This document shows positions 22,891-34,189 of a stretch of 64,000 bases of DNA, one piece after another. This DNA is from Orobanche coerulescens (Eukaryota; Streptophyta; Magnoliopsida; Lamiales; Orobanchaceae). Below the pieces are notes generated by a model that was not told the origin of the DNA, did no database searches, and saw only the letters and a program-made list of their open reading frames with translations. Where the stretch lies: contig CM065809.1 in the NCBI GenBank assembly GCA_033398695.1, positions 175,512,501 through 175,576,500 on the forward strand, read 5' to 3'. The position numbers and the translations under genes were made by a program. Position 1 is the stretch's first letter, and each line of letters starts with the position of its first letter.

Positions 22891-23152
22891 GTCTATTAGG
22901 TCGCTATCAGATTGTATGAAAGCAGGTTTTATCGTGTTGTGTCGCTATCATGTCGCTATCATGTCGGGTCAACACGAATGTTATTGTGGTTTTATCGTGT
23001 TCGTGTCGTGTTCGTGTTTGAGCTTAGCAGGTCGTGTTCATGTTCAGGTTTAAGAAATCCTTATCAGGTCAGGTTTGGCCTTATCAAATCGGGTTATTAT
23101 CAGGTCAACCCAATTACGAACCAACCCGCACGATTTGCCAGCCCTATTTACC
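22890..23152. mobile_element. hAT-type transposon end fragment
   Basis: The terminus reads, on the minus strand, TAGGGCTGGCAAATCGTGC, a typical hAT TIR start (TAGGGNTG). It is preceded by many GTGTCG, CATGTCGG and CGTGTTCGTG subterminal repeats. The opposite end was not found. Confidence 0.6.
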
Positions 23153-23240
23153 ATTGAGCTGTACATGATGTCTATACATAAACTTGCAAGATTTTATATA
23201 TATTAACTTTGGAGTAAAAACTAATTTGTTATAATTTATA

Positions 23241-23791
23241 TTCCATTCCTCCATTAAAAAGTTATCCTTTGATAGGTCTGAGAATTTAGGATCGGAAAAT
23301 CCCGAGTCCCGGTCCCGTCCTGACTCCCGAATTTTATGGGATTGGGATCGAGACCGGGACCTGAGATTTTGGTAATTTAGGGACTCGGGAGTCCCGATCG
23401 GGACTATCCCGAAGTCCCGGTTGAAATTTCTAATTTCAATCGATTTTTTTTCCTTTTCTGATTTCGGGTATTTTGTCCCGATCGGGACATTCAGGACATT
23501 CCAGAAAATTATCCTCGGGATCAGGACTGGGACCAGGACTTACATTTATCCCATTTCGGGAATCGGGACTCCCGAAGCCCCGAACGGGACCGGGACCGGG
23601 ACCACCAAATTAGTGATTTTCGGGACCGGGACAATCGAGACTCGGGACAGGGACCTCGGAATGTCCCGATTTTCAACCCTACCCTTTGATTTCGACACGA
23701 GTTTTAAGAAGTTAGTTGATTGTGATGTGTGATTGAAATAAGGATCCACTTCATTGTATTTTTGAACTAAGTAGCTTGTCGACGGAGGGAG
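23241..23791. mobile_element. Stowaway-like (Tc1/mariner) MITE split by a hAT MITE
   Basis: The right end reads GACGGAGGGAG followed by TA (23792-23793). The left end TTCCATTCCTCCATTAAAAAG follows TA at 23239-23240 and is degenerate. The sequence re-joins sensibly across the inner insertion (TTATCCTTTGA to TTTCGACACGAG). No transposase. Confidence 0.65.
23273..23681. mobile_element. hAT-type MITE (409 bp) nested in the Stowaway element
   Basis: Ends TAGGTCTGAGAATTTAGG and, inverted, TAGGGTTGAAAATCGGGAC. Flanking 8-mers TCCTTTGA (23265-23272) and CCCTTTGA (23682-23689) differ at one base. The interior consists of CGGGACTCCCGA-type repeats in both orientations. Confidence 0.85.
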
Positions 23792-23959
23792 TATAATATT
23801 ATAAATAAATTAAAAATATTATATTTTAAAATATTAAAAAGTTATATATTTTAGTATATTAATACTGCTAGATTTTCTATATATTTGAAGATATATATTA
23901 TAAATAAATTATAATTATTTAAAATTAAATTATATATATTTAAAATATATATATATATA

Positions 23960-25394
23960 GGGGAGGGTTATAATAGAAACCACTCCCTATGTGTTAACTA
24001 GGAACCAACATACACTCTTGATCGAATTTATTTAGACGCTTCAGATTGATTTCATTTTATTTAGTTATGAATATTGAATTGCTTAGTATCTCTAATTAGT
24101 CAACTATGAAGGGTAGTTATGGATTTGGCTTATAACTCTCTAATTATCTCATGCAATGATTATGGAAAAATAATTATGACATTAATCATCTTCCTATATA
24201 TATCCATAATCAAGCATACATTTTATTAGGTGCTTAAATTATTATGATATCAAGAATTTATCTAAATTTGTATTTATAAGGTTCTTAATTCGTATTATTA
24301 AGCTTGTTATTATAATTTTAATCAAACAAGGAATATTAGTTGCCTACCTCATACATAATTTAAGCTTACATACGACTACTATAATGCTTATAATTTTATT
24401 ATGGCACTGAAGATTTAATTATATTGGTACATATAAAGGTTCTTGTAATAGTTTATTAAGCAAGTGGTATGCTTATTTATACAAAATCAAATATTTAGTT
24501 TTGATTGTATATCTTGCTATTTTTTAAAGTGATACAGTTTGCTATTTAATGGCTTATCGATTGCTTATTTATAATCAAATTGATGCTTAAATCATATAAA
24601 TACAAAAGTTTTATTGTTGGTTAATTTGCCGACATGTTGCGCTTTGAAGCAAAAGCTTTTACGAAATTAATGTCTATCTATTTATTTAATTTAAATTTGT
24701 AAATTGAATTTATATTATTTTAATGTAAATTTACCTGTAATTTACATGGAGATTGTAGTGTTGGTTGTATATGGAGGTTGTTTACAAATTAACATTTAAA
24801 TGTGGTTTATTTTGGTTGTGTGAACTGCTTAGATAATAAATTTTGAATTGCTTATTAATAATTAGAAAGATATGTTTACTTTGAATTGCTTAATTATATA
24901 ATTTTTATTGGTTAAGATAATTGGATTGCTTATTTATAGTTATTTGCTTACATTGCTTATTTACAATAAGAATGAGGCTTAAAATTTGCTTACACATTGC
25001 TTACCGATAATCTTGAAAGTGTTGAGTTAGTCGAATAGATAAAAGTTTATTTTTAGTTAATAATATCGAAATGGGTGAACGACAAAATAAGGAGAAAAGA
25101 AATATTGATTTTTTTTATTAAAACAACACAGTAATCTGTAAAATATCCACCAAAATGAGATATGAGAGTAATGGAATAGAAAATTTATGATTGAGAATAG
25201 ATTAATGAACCTACCAATTAAGGATTCTACGGTTACCATTAAGCTTAAGTTACTATAATGCCATTTTGTATAATAAAATGAATGAAACAAAAATGAAAGA
25301 AGCAATAAATATCATCCGTTGATTTAAAAATTTAAATGGATTAAATTAGTTCCTAGTTAACACATAACAAAAAATTTCTATTTGAACTCTCCTC
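23960..25394. mobile_element. 1.4-kb TIR element directly upstream of BiP
   Basis: The left GGGGAGGGTTATAATAGAAA...GTGTTAACTAGGAACCAA and the inverted right end GAGGAGAGTTCAAATAGAAA...GTGTTAACTAGGAACTAA form TIRs of about 50 bp. The interior is AT-rich with many GCTTATTTATA-like motifs and no coding sequence. The target duplication is obscured by flanking TA and TATC microsatellites. Confidence 0.75.
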
Positions 25395-25430
25395 TCTATC
25401 TATCTATCTATCTATCTATATATATATATA
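25395..25430. repeat. TATC/TA microsatellite
   Basis: CTATCTATC repeats run into a TA run, between the TIR element and the BiP promoter. Confidence 0.85.
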
Positions 25431-25436
25431 TTAAAC

Positions 25437-25539
25437 CATGTGGTCGCTTGTAATTGGTCAAATTACGTGGAGTTATATAACATATATATAAACACTAAAT
25501 CATGTGGTCGCTTGTAATTGGTCAAATTACGTGGAGTTA
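25437..25539 (+). promoter_or_regulatory. Duplicated 39-bp promoter module of BiP
   Basis: An identical 39-bp sequence occurs at 25437-25475 and 25501-25539. Each copy contains ATTGGTCAAATTACGTGG: an inverted CCAAT box and an ACGTGG bZIP-type core 8 bp apart. Plant BiP promoters are induced by the unfolded protein response through combinations of CCAAT and ACGT-core elements (ERSE, P-UPRE). The spacing and order here do not match the canonical ERSE, so a UPR role is inferred from composition and position. Confidence 0.6.
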
Positions 25540-25627
25540 CGTTATCAAATCAAATCGATATGATGAGGAGATTCCACTACTGCATCTGCATGCATATATC
25601 CTTCTCTATTACCGGCCGTACGTCGTC

Positions 25628-25634
25628 TATAAAT
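25628..25634 (+). promoter_or_regulatory. TATA box of BiP
   Basis: TATAAAT lies about 55 bases before the ATG at 25685 and about 90 bases after the second 39-bp module. The short leader is C/A-rich. Confidence 0.65.
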
Positions 25635-25684
25635 TTAAAACCTCATTAATAAATCCTTCCTTCCCTCAAAACAAAAACAGAAGC

Positions 25685-28490
25685 ATGGTGTCTTTCAAGA
25701 AAACAAGTCTGGCCTTTTGCTTTCTCGTCCTCTTTGCTTCAGGTATGCCGATCGACATTCGTTGATCTTCTCCATCTGTTCATTCCTAACTATATAGGAT
25801 TTTTATTAATTAATGAATTAATTCTTATACTACTATATACTATATAGTCATGGCAGTGGCTGCTGCGACAAGCTCTGATACAGTAATCGGGATTGACTTG
25901 GGGACAACATATTCCTGTGTTGGAGTCTACAGACAAGGTAAGCTGGAAATCATTGCCAACGACCAAGGCAATCGAATCACACCTTCATGGGTTGCATTCA
26001 CCGACACAGAGCGTTTGATCGGAGAAGCCGCTAAGAATCAAGCAACAACCAATCCCGACCGCACCATTTTCGATGTTAAAAGACTCATCGGAAGAAAGTA
26101 GGTTCAACAAAATTTAGTACTCCCTCTGTCCACCATCCATGTGCAACAATTTTCTTTTCCATCCGTCCATAACCTATGTGCATTGTTTATTTTTGACAAT
26201 TTTTTTACCCTTTCACAACACAAGTGAGTCAATTTACTCCACTCACAACACATCCTACCAATTAAGTCAACGGAGGGAGTACTACTAAAGATTAATTTGC
26301 GAATAATTAGTATATATCAATATTGATTGAAATCTGCATGGGTATGTACTTGTTTGGCACAGGTTTGATGATCCAGAAGTCCAGAGGGATATGAAGATGT
26401 TGCCTTATAAGGTTGTTGACAGGGATGGCAAGCCTTATATAGAAGTTAAGATTAATAAGGATGGTGAAATTAAGGTGTTTAGTCCTGAGGAAATTAGCGC
26501 TATGACTCTTCAAAAGATGAAGGAAACCGCGGAGGCCTACTTGGGAAAGAAAATTACGCGTGCAGTCGTCACAGTTCCAGGTATAGTTTCGATTTTTGTA
26601 CTAATTATGTACGAAGAATGTGTTTCTATCTTATAAAATAAAAAATTATTGGAATATTTGAAAAAAGTGATTGTCGGATTTTGGCTAGAAAAAAAAAAAG
26701 AGTACTATGTGCTTCTAATAATTTGATCTTATTCTTAAAGTAGGGATAGACATTATAGTTTACAGTATTTCTTATTTATTCTAACTTCTGATTTGATTTT
26801 TTTATACTATGTTGATGTTGATTTTAAGTAGCAAGTGCATATATCTTTTTTTTTTTCTTTTTTTTCTTGTGCAGCTTATTTCAATGATGCACAAAGACAA
26901 GCAACTAAGGATGCAGGCACCATAGCCGGGCTCCAAGTCGAACGTATAATCAATGAGCCCACTGCAGCCGCAATCGCTTACGGTTTGGACAAAGAAGGAG
27001 AGAAGAACGTACTTGTCTTCGATCTTGGTGGTGGTACATTCGATGTAAGCATTTTAAGCATCGACAATGGTGTTTTCGAGGTTCTCTCCACTAGTGGAGA
27101 CACTCATTTAGGAGGAGAAGACTTCGACCATAGGGTCATGAACTATTTCGTAAAGCTAATCAAGAAAAAACACGACATAGACATTAGCCACAACAAAAAG
27201 GCTCTTGGGAAGCTTAGAAAGGAATGCGAACGAGCCAAGAGGGCTTTAAGTAGCCAGCACCAAGTGCGTGTTGAGATTGAATCTTTATTCGATGGTGTGG
27301 ATTTCTCGGAGTTGTTGACTAGGGCGAGATTCGAGGAATTGAATATGGATTTGTTTAAAAAGGCGATGGGACCCGTGAAGAGGGCCTTGGAGGACTCGTA
27401 CTTGAAGAAGTCGGATATTGATGAGATTGTGCTTGTCGGGGGTAGTACTAGGATTCCAAAGGTGCAAGAGCTCTTGAAGGAGTTTTTCAATGGGAAAGAA
27501 CCGAGTAAAGGTGTTAATCCGGACGAGGCCGTGGCTCATGGGGCAGCCGTTCAAGGCGGGTTGCTTAGTGGGGAAGGCGGCCAAGAGACCGAAAGTAAGG
27601 AATTTTTTAATTTTTTTTTTAATTTGAACAATAATATTTATCTTTCAAGATTGATGTTGTGGTTTGACATGCATGGTTTGTTGAAAATGTGTTTGTGCAG
27701 AGGTTGTTTTGATTGATAGGACACCACTGAGTTTGGGCATTGAGACAGTGGGTGGGGTGATGACAAAGCTCATTCCAAGAAACACAGTTAAGCCAACCAA
27801 AAGGTCACAGATTTTTACTACTTATCAAGACAAGCAAACCACAGTGTCAATCAAGGTATGTAATATATAAAGAGCATTGTGTTTTGAATTAGGGTTTTCG
27901 AAGCAATATCTCAATGATTTGTCCTGTTTTAGGTTTATGAAGGCGAAAGGGCATTGACGAAAGATTGTCATGAGCTCGGGAGCTTCGAACTGTCCGGTAT
28001 CTCGCCCGCTCCGAGGGGAGTGCCTCAAATAGAAGTCACATTCGAGGTCGATGTGAATGGCATACTCCAAGTCAAAGCAGAAGATAAAGCAGCCAAGAAG
28101 TCCCAGACCATTACCATCACCAACGAAAAGGGACGTTTGAGCGAAGAAGAGATCGAAGAAAAAGTAAGAGAAGCGGAGGAGTTTGCGGAAGAGGATAGGA
28201 GAATAAGAGAGAAGATTGAGGCGCGGAACAAACTCGAAACGTACATTTTCAACATGAAGAGCACGATGGACGATAAGGACAACAAGTCCGAGTATAAAAA
28301 AGAGATGGAGGATGCGTTGAAGGATGCTATGGAGTGGTTGGATGATAATCAAAATGCGGACAAGGATGCGTTGGATGAGAGGTTCAAAGAATTAGAACAA
28401 GTCTACAATCATATAAACAAGGTTTATGGAAAAAGTGGCGCGGAAGGGAGTAGTGATTTTGATGATGAGGAAATCCATGACGAGTTGTAG
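25685..28490 (+). CDS. BIP: ER luminal-binding protein BiP (HSP70 family), six exons
   Basis: Exons 25685-25742, 25848-26097, 26363-26580, 26875-27594, 27701-27855 and 27933-28490 join with GT-AG introns into a frame of 652 codons plus stop. Residues 1 to about 26 form a hydrophobic signal peptide. The ATPase domain carries IDLGTTYS (35-42), [12 protein letters not shown] (223-234) and [14 protein letters not shown] (360-373). The substrate-binding domain follows, then a helical lid, an acidic tail and C-terminal HDEL for ER retrieval. BiP is the ATP-dependent chaperone of the ER lumen and acts in protein folding and the unfolded protein response. Length is close to the usual 660-675. The tail ([13 protein letters not shown]) and divergent linker suggest the inducible BiP3 type rather than the constitutive type, but this was not tested. 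No lesion was seen. The gene is hemmed in by transposons: the TIR element upstream, a Stowaway in intron 2, and CACTA A 200 bp downstream. Confidence 0.95.
26120..26279. mobile_element. Stowaway MITE (160 bp) in BiP intron 2
   Basis: CTCCCTCTGTCC at the left and inverted CTCCCTCCGTTGAC at the right, flanked by TA (26118-26119 and 26280-26281). It lies wholly within the intron and leaves both splice sites untouched. Confidence 0.9.
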
Positions 28491-28690
28491 TTATACTATA
28501 GGGCTGTGTTCACTTGTCTTATTTTTTTTTTTATTATTATTTTTTAGGACAAATATTTTGATGTTTATTGCGCTCGGCCTTGTCTAAACATTCTTGCTGT
28601 TATGTCTTATTTAAAGAATTCAGGCCGTTAGATATATGAAAATGCCTTCTTTTATTCTTGCCATAAATTAAGTTGAACACTAGATGTGTG
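28491..28690 (+). other. BiP 3' flank, presumed 3' UTR
   Basis: T-rich stretch after the stop codon. No clear AATAAA; ATAAATTAAG at 28663 is a weak possibility. It ends where CACTA element A begins. Confidence 0.4.
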
Positions 28691-29810
28691 CACTACTACA
28701 AAAACAAGTAAAGAGATCCAGATTAAAAGACCCGTTGATAAAGATAACGGGTCTCTTTAGTATAAGAGACCTGATATTATAAACAACAGGTCTCTCACTA
28801 CTAAATAATACCTTCTTTAGCTTCACAAAAATGTTGTAACACCCCCAATCCACTCAGGGATATTACACGCCGTAGACCCTCTTCTCGAGGATCTACCAGA
28901 CTGATAACTAAAATCAAACATCTAAACATCGCCTTTAAGGCTAGAATGACTCAGTAGACCGATTTGGTCTTTCAAAAATAACATACAACTCAATTCCAAA
29001 CACATACCCACGCAGGGGTCAAAATACAATAAACTCCCATACAACGGGGAAAAGATACTGCAGCGGAAAAGAAAATACAACTAGATCAATACGACATCAA
29101 CGGATCCTCGTGTGATTAGTATCGTTCATCTTTCATCATCCTTCGTGCCGGCCCTGTGCTATGCTCCAAAACCTGAATGCAAAAATAGACATCCACCCCC
29201 CGAATACTCGGGGGTTAGCAAAACTCCACTGTTTTGCTACTGCAAGTACAAAGTGCAAATACGAGCCATACAATTCACATTTCACGAATAACAACAACCA
29301 GGAATCCTTAAAAATCCAAACGTGACGAAAAGTACTTCCCTAGGCAAGAGTTTGGTAAAACATTTCAAAACCAAGAGATCACAAATCAAGGGAAAACAAT
29401 TCATAAAACGGTTTGAAATGCCATCGAGAGTTTTAATGGAAAACAATTTAGGATTATCAAATCCCGCTTTTCAAAATCCAAAAGACGAAAGGGGTCACCG
29501 CCCCAAAGGTTTTGTTTTCGCAAATAGAAAACCGACAACAATTCACAGGGCCAGAGCCCAACATCACGTGTCCTCGACAGACATAAAAAAAATCAACACA
29601 ACGTAATCACGCACGCGCATCGCCTAGGACCGGGACGAAGCCACAAATCCCACTCGAGGCCTCGAAGGACCCTCCCGAGCTGGCTAGCGAAACAAATCAC
29701 ACACATGCATCGCCTTGGGAATAGGGTAATACCATTGATCCCGCCCGAGGCCTCGAAGGACCCTCCCAAGCTGGCTAGCTAAACAAATCACACACATATC
29801 ACAACCATAA

Positions 29811-29950
29811 GTTATCCCGGCATCGGGCTAACAAGACACGAACCTCGGAGTCCCCGCAAGACATACCCGATGATAACCCCACTAGTTATCCCGGCATCGG
29901 GCTAACAAGCCACGAACCTCGGAGTCCCCACAAGACATACCCGGATTGGA
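29811..29950. repeat. Two copies of a 74-bp unit in LTR C
   Basis: GTTATCCCGGCATCGGGCTA begins both copies (29811 and 29885). This occupies the region where E has a different 78-bp duplication. Confidence 0.8.
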
Positions 29951-31067
29951 TAACCCTACGGTCTCGCCCGACCCATACTAGCAAGTATGGATCCCGGAGA
30001 TTCAAAAATCCTACCCGGAGGCACATCACGTATAACAAGCACACAACAATAATCGATTATGAAACGAAACAACATTAAGCATCGCAACCTCCTTTCAAAG
30101 GAGTAACAACTAACATCACATCATGTCAAAACCACAATACACTGCAATGAAGCCATATACGTACACACGCATTATCAAGCACACATCAACTCCAAACATA
30201 TCCAAAGGATACACGTAGTCACTTACAACCCACACACTTACAAAACACACGCGTTTTGAAAGAGAGCCTTTAACAAGGCTAATCGAATCTTTTGAAAATA
30301 ATTTTCAAACGACCAAACAAACACATTTAGACGATCACCAATTATCATATCCACAAAACAAGAATAGTATGGACAAGGTACTTGCCTCGAATAAGAACAA
30401 CGCGGAGAATCGACCGAATTAGGTTGGCACGAACCGACCACGAACCCGCCGACTCCACCGAACGTTAACCCGCGAAAATAAACTACGAACAACAATAACA
30501 ACAATGAAAACGAGTTCCATAGCACGACCTAAAGTCGTTGAATTGAACGGACAAACGACACAAATTCAAGAGTTTCCCCCAAAATGGCCAAGAACACAAA
30601 AATACGATCATAATGAGAATCAAGGTAAAAAACAATGGAAATCCCACCAAACTATCGAAGGGAAACTCATTGGGACAATTAATCGAACACTCAATGTTCG
30701 ATAACTCCCAAGAACACTCGAATCACTAATCGAGTTGAACAAACTCAAAATATGGATATACAACCCATAGAACACGATTAATAACATCATACTACACCAA
30801 CCGATGTATCAAAATCGGGCTTGAATCGAAATCAAGAACAAATTCTCCGAAAAGTCAACTCGAAGGAAAATCAAGAAATATACCTTGATTCGACGAAATA
30901 CACGGATTGGATGATGATATAATCAACAAGAATCTTCCAAAACGCCTTGGAATTGATTAGAATCGGCCAAGAACTCGATTCCCCGTCGCACCCGTCCGAT
31001 AGCCGCAAGAAAAGTGAGGAAATGAACAAAAATGGGCTGCCAGGCCTTATATAGCCGGTCACTGCCG

Positions 31068-31345
31068 GACACTTACGGCCGTAACCGGCAGTGCCTTACG
31101 GCCGTAACTCGGCCCATACGTCCGTACTCGGCAGGCCTTACGGCCGTAAACGGCATTCGTCAAAAAATCTGTCCAGCAACTGTCGGACACTTACGGCCGT
31201 AACTGGCACACATTACGGCTGTAACCGGCCTTCGTCAGGAAGATGCTCAGCGCACGTACGTCCGTACCCGATCACGCCTTACGGCCGTAACTGGCATTCG
31301 TCCGGAAGCTGCCAGGCGCCATACGGCCGTAACTCTCGGCCCTTA
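31068..31345. repeat. TTACGGCCGTAA palindrome cluster in LTR C
   Basis: TTACGGCCGTAA and the variant TACGTCCGTA recur roughly every 30-40 bp beside the minus-strand TATA box. Element D inserted into one of these units. Confidence 0.85.
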
Positions 31346-32000
31346 CTGTAATATCCGCAATTTCGGATTTCTGGTAATTTTATTTTTTTGGCGGAAGCCC
31401 GTTTCGACGACTCGCTTGGGACCGTCTCATCATTCTGAGAATGATTAATTCTGCACTTTTTGTCATCCGAGTTCGTTTCGGTGTCGTTTTGTTGAGTTCC
31501 GTGCTTTTTGGCGACTTTTCCGCACTTGAGTTCGATTCTTGCGAATCTCATTGGAAATTACTGTTTCGAGTTTCCCATAAGTCCGTTTAATTTTTTAGAT
31601 GTGTTGTGAACTTCGGTTTGGTTATTCGATCACGTATCGTGATTTTCGAACGTTTTGGGCCATTTTCGTAATTTCCCAAAGTTTGGGGTAATTACTTTCC
31701 GTTGTCGAATTTCGAGCCTTCGGGTGGTCGGAATCATGTGTTCTCTCAGTGTTCGGATTCGTCTTTACGAGTACTTCGTAACCGTGCTTTCGGTTTACAT
31801 TCAGGTCTGAGTTTCGGGATTTTTCGGACCGTCGGAACGACCGAGTCCTGGCTGGCCGGACCTGTGCGAAACGGCCCTGGAAACGGCGCTGCCCAGCGCC
31901 GTGTCTTGCGCCGGGTCGGCCAGGACCAGCAGCCTGCCGAGACACGGCCGAGACACCCGGCGCTGATCTGGGCCGTTTGCTGCGCCGTGTCCGGCAGGGC

Positions 32001-32008
32001 TATAAATA
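32001..32008 (+). promoter_or_regulatory. TATA box of the D 5' LTR
   Basis: TATAAATA just after the GC-rich inverted-repeat block; the equivalent in the 3' LTR is 37896-37903. Confidence 0.65.
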
Positions 32009-32969
32009 TGGCAGAGCAGTCGGGTTTTTCTTCATTTTTCTCACTCGTTTCTTCCTCTTCCGCGGCTGGATCTTTGATGATCATGGAGGGATGTTGTTAG
32101 GGGTTAAATCCATGAAGTTCATAACATCGATTAATCCTTCCATAACTTGCTCCGATCGACCGAATCAAGGCAAGTTTTCTTAAAATATAGTTTTGGGGAT
32201 TTTGTTCGATTTGTCCGTTTAATCCATTTTAACTCAGAATATTGATGGATTGATGATTGTTAAGCTATATTATATCTAATTCCTTGTTATTCCACGGTTG
32301 GATTGCCACGGATTTGTCGTTTTATTGAGTATTTTATCGACGCCTTGAAGGTGTTCGATAAAATGTCACAAAGAGAATTCGAGCGTTCGACCATTATTCT
32401 TCCTCGTATGATCGATGATTTATTGATTATATGTTGTTAGGGTCGAATTCTTGTGAAGAACTCGAGTCGGAACCCTTCCGTTCGTTGTCTTCTTCGGGGT
32501 CCGAGCTTCCCGGTCGAACCGTGTTCTTCGGAGCGTTTGGTAGCGGTTACTAAGGCAAGTATCTTACTATACGACTTGTATCTTGCGACTAGTAATTATG
32601 TATGAGATGTGTGATGATTTTTCTTGCCTTCGTAATTATGTTCCGTTTGAGTTGGTTGTGTTTTCCGTAATTTGAAGGCTTTGCGATAATATTGTTATAT
32701 TACTATACGTGTTAGGCGTTGTGCCATTTGTGCAGGATTGCGCCGTACGTATGGGACGGTCGTACACTTGGTTGTGTAATGTAATGTGTACCGAACGTGT
32801 GTTATGTTGGATATGTGTCGTTGATTGACGATAGTCGTTGCGAGTGTTGAGATTGTGTTATGTGCAGGTGATGTACGATTTTGTGGTGATCAATGTGATT
32901 GATCAATTATGCTCATTGTTGTATGTAATGTGAATGTGAATATGAATATGTGTGTGACCGCTAAGTTCA

Positions 32970-33430
32970 CTCGTGTTGGTCCGACGGGACCTACGAGGAT
33001 TCGTGGCAGTGGACTACGGGGTCAGAACTTAGTGAGGTACTGAGGTCCAATCGTGCTGGTCTGACGAGGCCTACGATAACGCATGGCAGTGGACCATGAG
33101 TTTCGGACACAGTACGTCTAACCGAGTGAGCTCGACGGGGCTTACGGTGACACGTGGCAGTGGACTACGGTGTCAGGACTGTGTGTGTGGTTGTTGAGAT
33201 TGATATAGTCCGTGCGGGTTGTTAAGCCTACGGAGACACGTGACAGTGGATCACGGTGTCGGAATTGGTTATGTCTGGTTAATAGTCCGTGCGGGTTGTT
33301 GAACCTACGGAGACACGTGACAGTGGATCACGGTGTCGGAATTGATTATGTTTGTTTAATTGTGCGTGGTGTAGTCCGTGCGGGTTGTTGAACCTACGGA
33401 GACACGTGACAGTGGATCACGGTGTCATGA
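32970..33430 (+). repeat. Tandem repeats in the D 5' LTR
   Basis: Units of about 60-80 bp share CACGTGACAGTGGATCACGG or GTGGCAGTGGACTACGG, preceded by a CTACGGAGACA-like segment. Six or so graded copies are present; the same array is in the 3' LTR at about 38860-39325. Confidence 0.85.
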
Positions 33431-34177
33431 GCATGATTGTTTTCAAATCAAAGTTTTGAAAAGAAAGTTTTAAGAAAGGAATGTTGGGCCGAGCCCCACG
33501 AGATTTATGAAATGTTTTCGTACTGTGAATTATTGAAATACAATTTGTGATTTGGGTTAAGACCCTAAGATTTTCGAAAGGTTTGAAATTCTAAAAATTC
33601 CCGAGATGATAATCTTATTTTCGAATGCTTCATAGTTTACCTTCCCTTGTGAAAACCTCCCGGGAATATTTTGATACTTGATTATTATATTGGATTCACG
33701 ATTATTATTTGCTTGTTACATTTCATATGATTTGATACTTGCACTAGTAAAATAGTGGAGTTTTACTAACCCCCGAGTAATCGGGGGGTGGATGTCTGTT
33801 TTGCGTCCAGGTACATGCAGATTCAGGGGAGCAGTCACAGGATTGGCACAAGAGGATGACGAGCTGCGATACTAATCATGAGTCGAGAGTTGTCTTGATT
33901 TTTGTTGTGTTGTCAGAGTTGATTTCAGTCTTCTGCTGTATTGTATTTCGACCCCTGTGTGGGTAATGTTATTTAAGTCAGTTTTATCGATTGGGTTGTG
34001 TGACCTCACCGGTCTGTGTATTCACGTGTAAGTGACCATATCGATCTGTATCATTTTATTGTTTGACCCTGGCTGGGCAAGCATTTGGTTGTTTATGGAT
34101 GTTTAGCCTGGTAGATCCTTGTGGAAAGGGTCTACGGCGTGTAATATTCCCATATGGTTTTGGGGGTGTTACATTTA

Positions 34178-34189
34178 TGGTATCGGAGC
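34178..34189 (+). other. Primer-binding site of D
   Basis: TGGTATCGGAGC, 4 bases after the LTR end. It matches the plant initiator-Met tRNA PBS except for one base. Confidence 0.75.

Larger units (their letters stand above)
31347..34173 (+). repeat. 5' LTR of D
   Basis: TGTAATATCCGC...GGGGGTGTTACA. It contains a GC block with inverted repeats (CGGCGCTGCCCAGCGCCG; GCCGTGTCT with AGACACGGC, 31880-31990), TATAAATA (32001), a donor-like AAG/GCAAGT at 32167 and a tandem array at 32970-33430. Outside the GC block it is nearly identical to the 3' LTR. Confidence 0.92.

Noticed and set aside
28501..28530. GGGCTGTGTTCACTTG after BiP as a Harbinger or hAT terminus
   Set aside because: No inverted partner or target duplication was found; treated as 3' flank.
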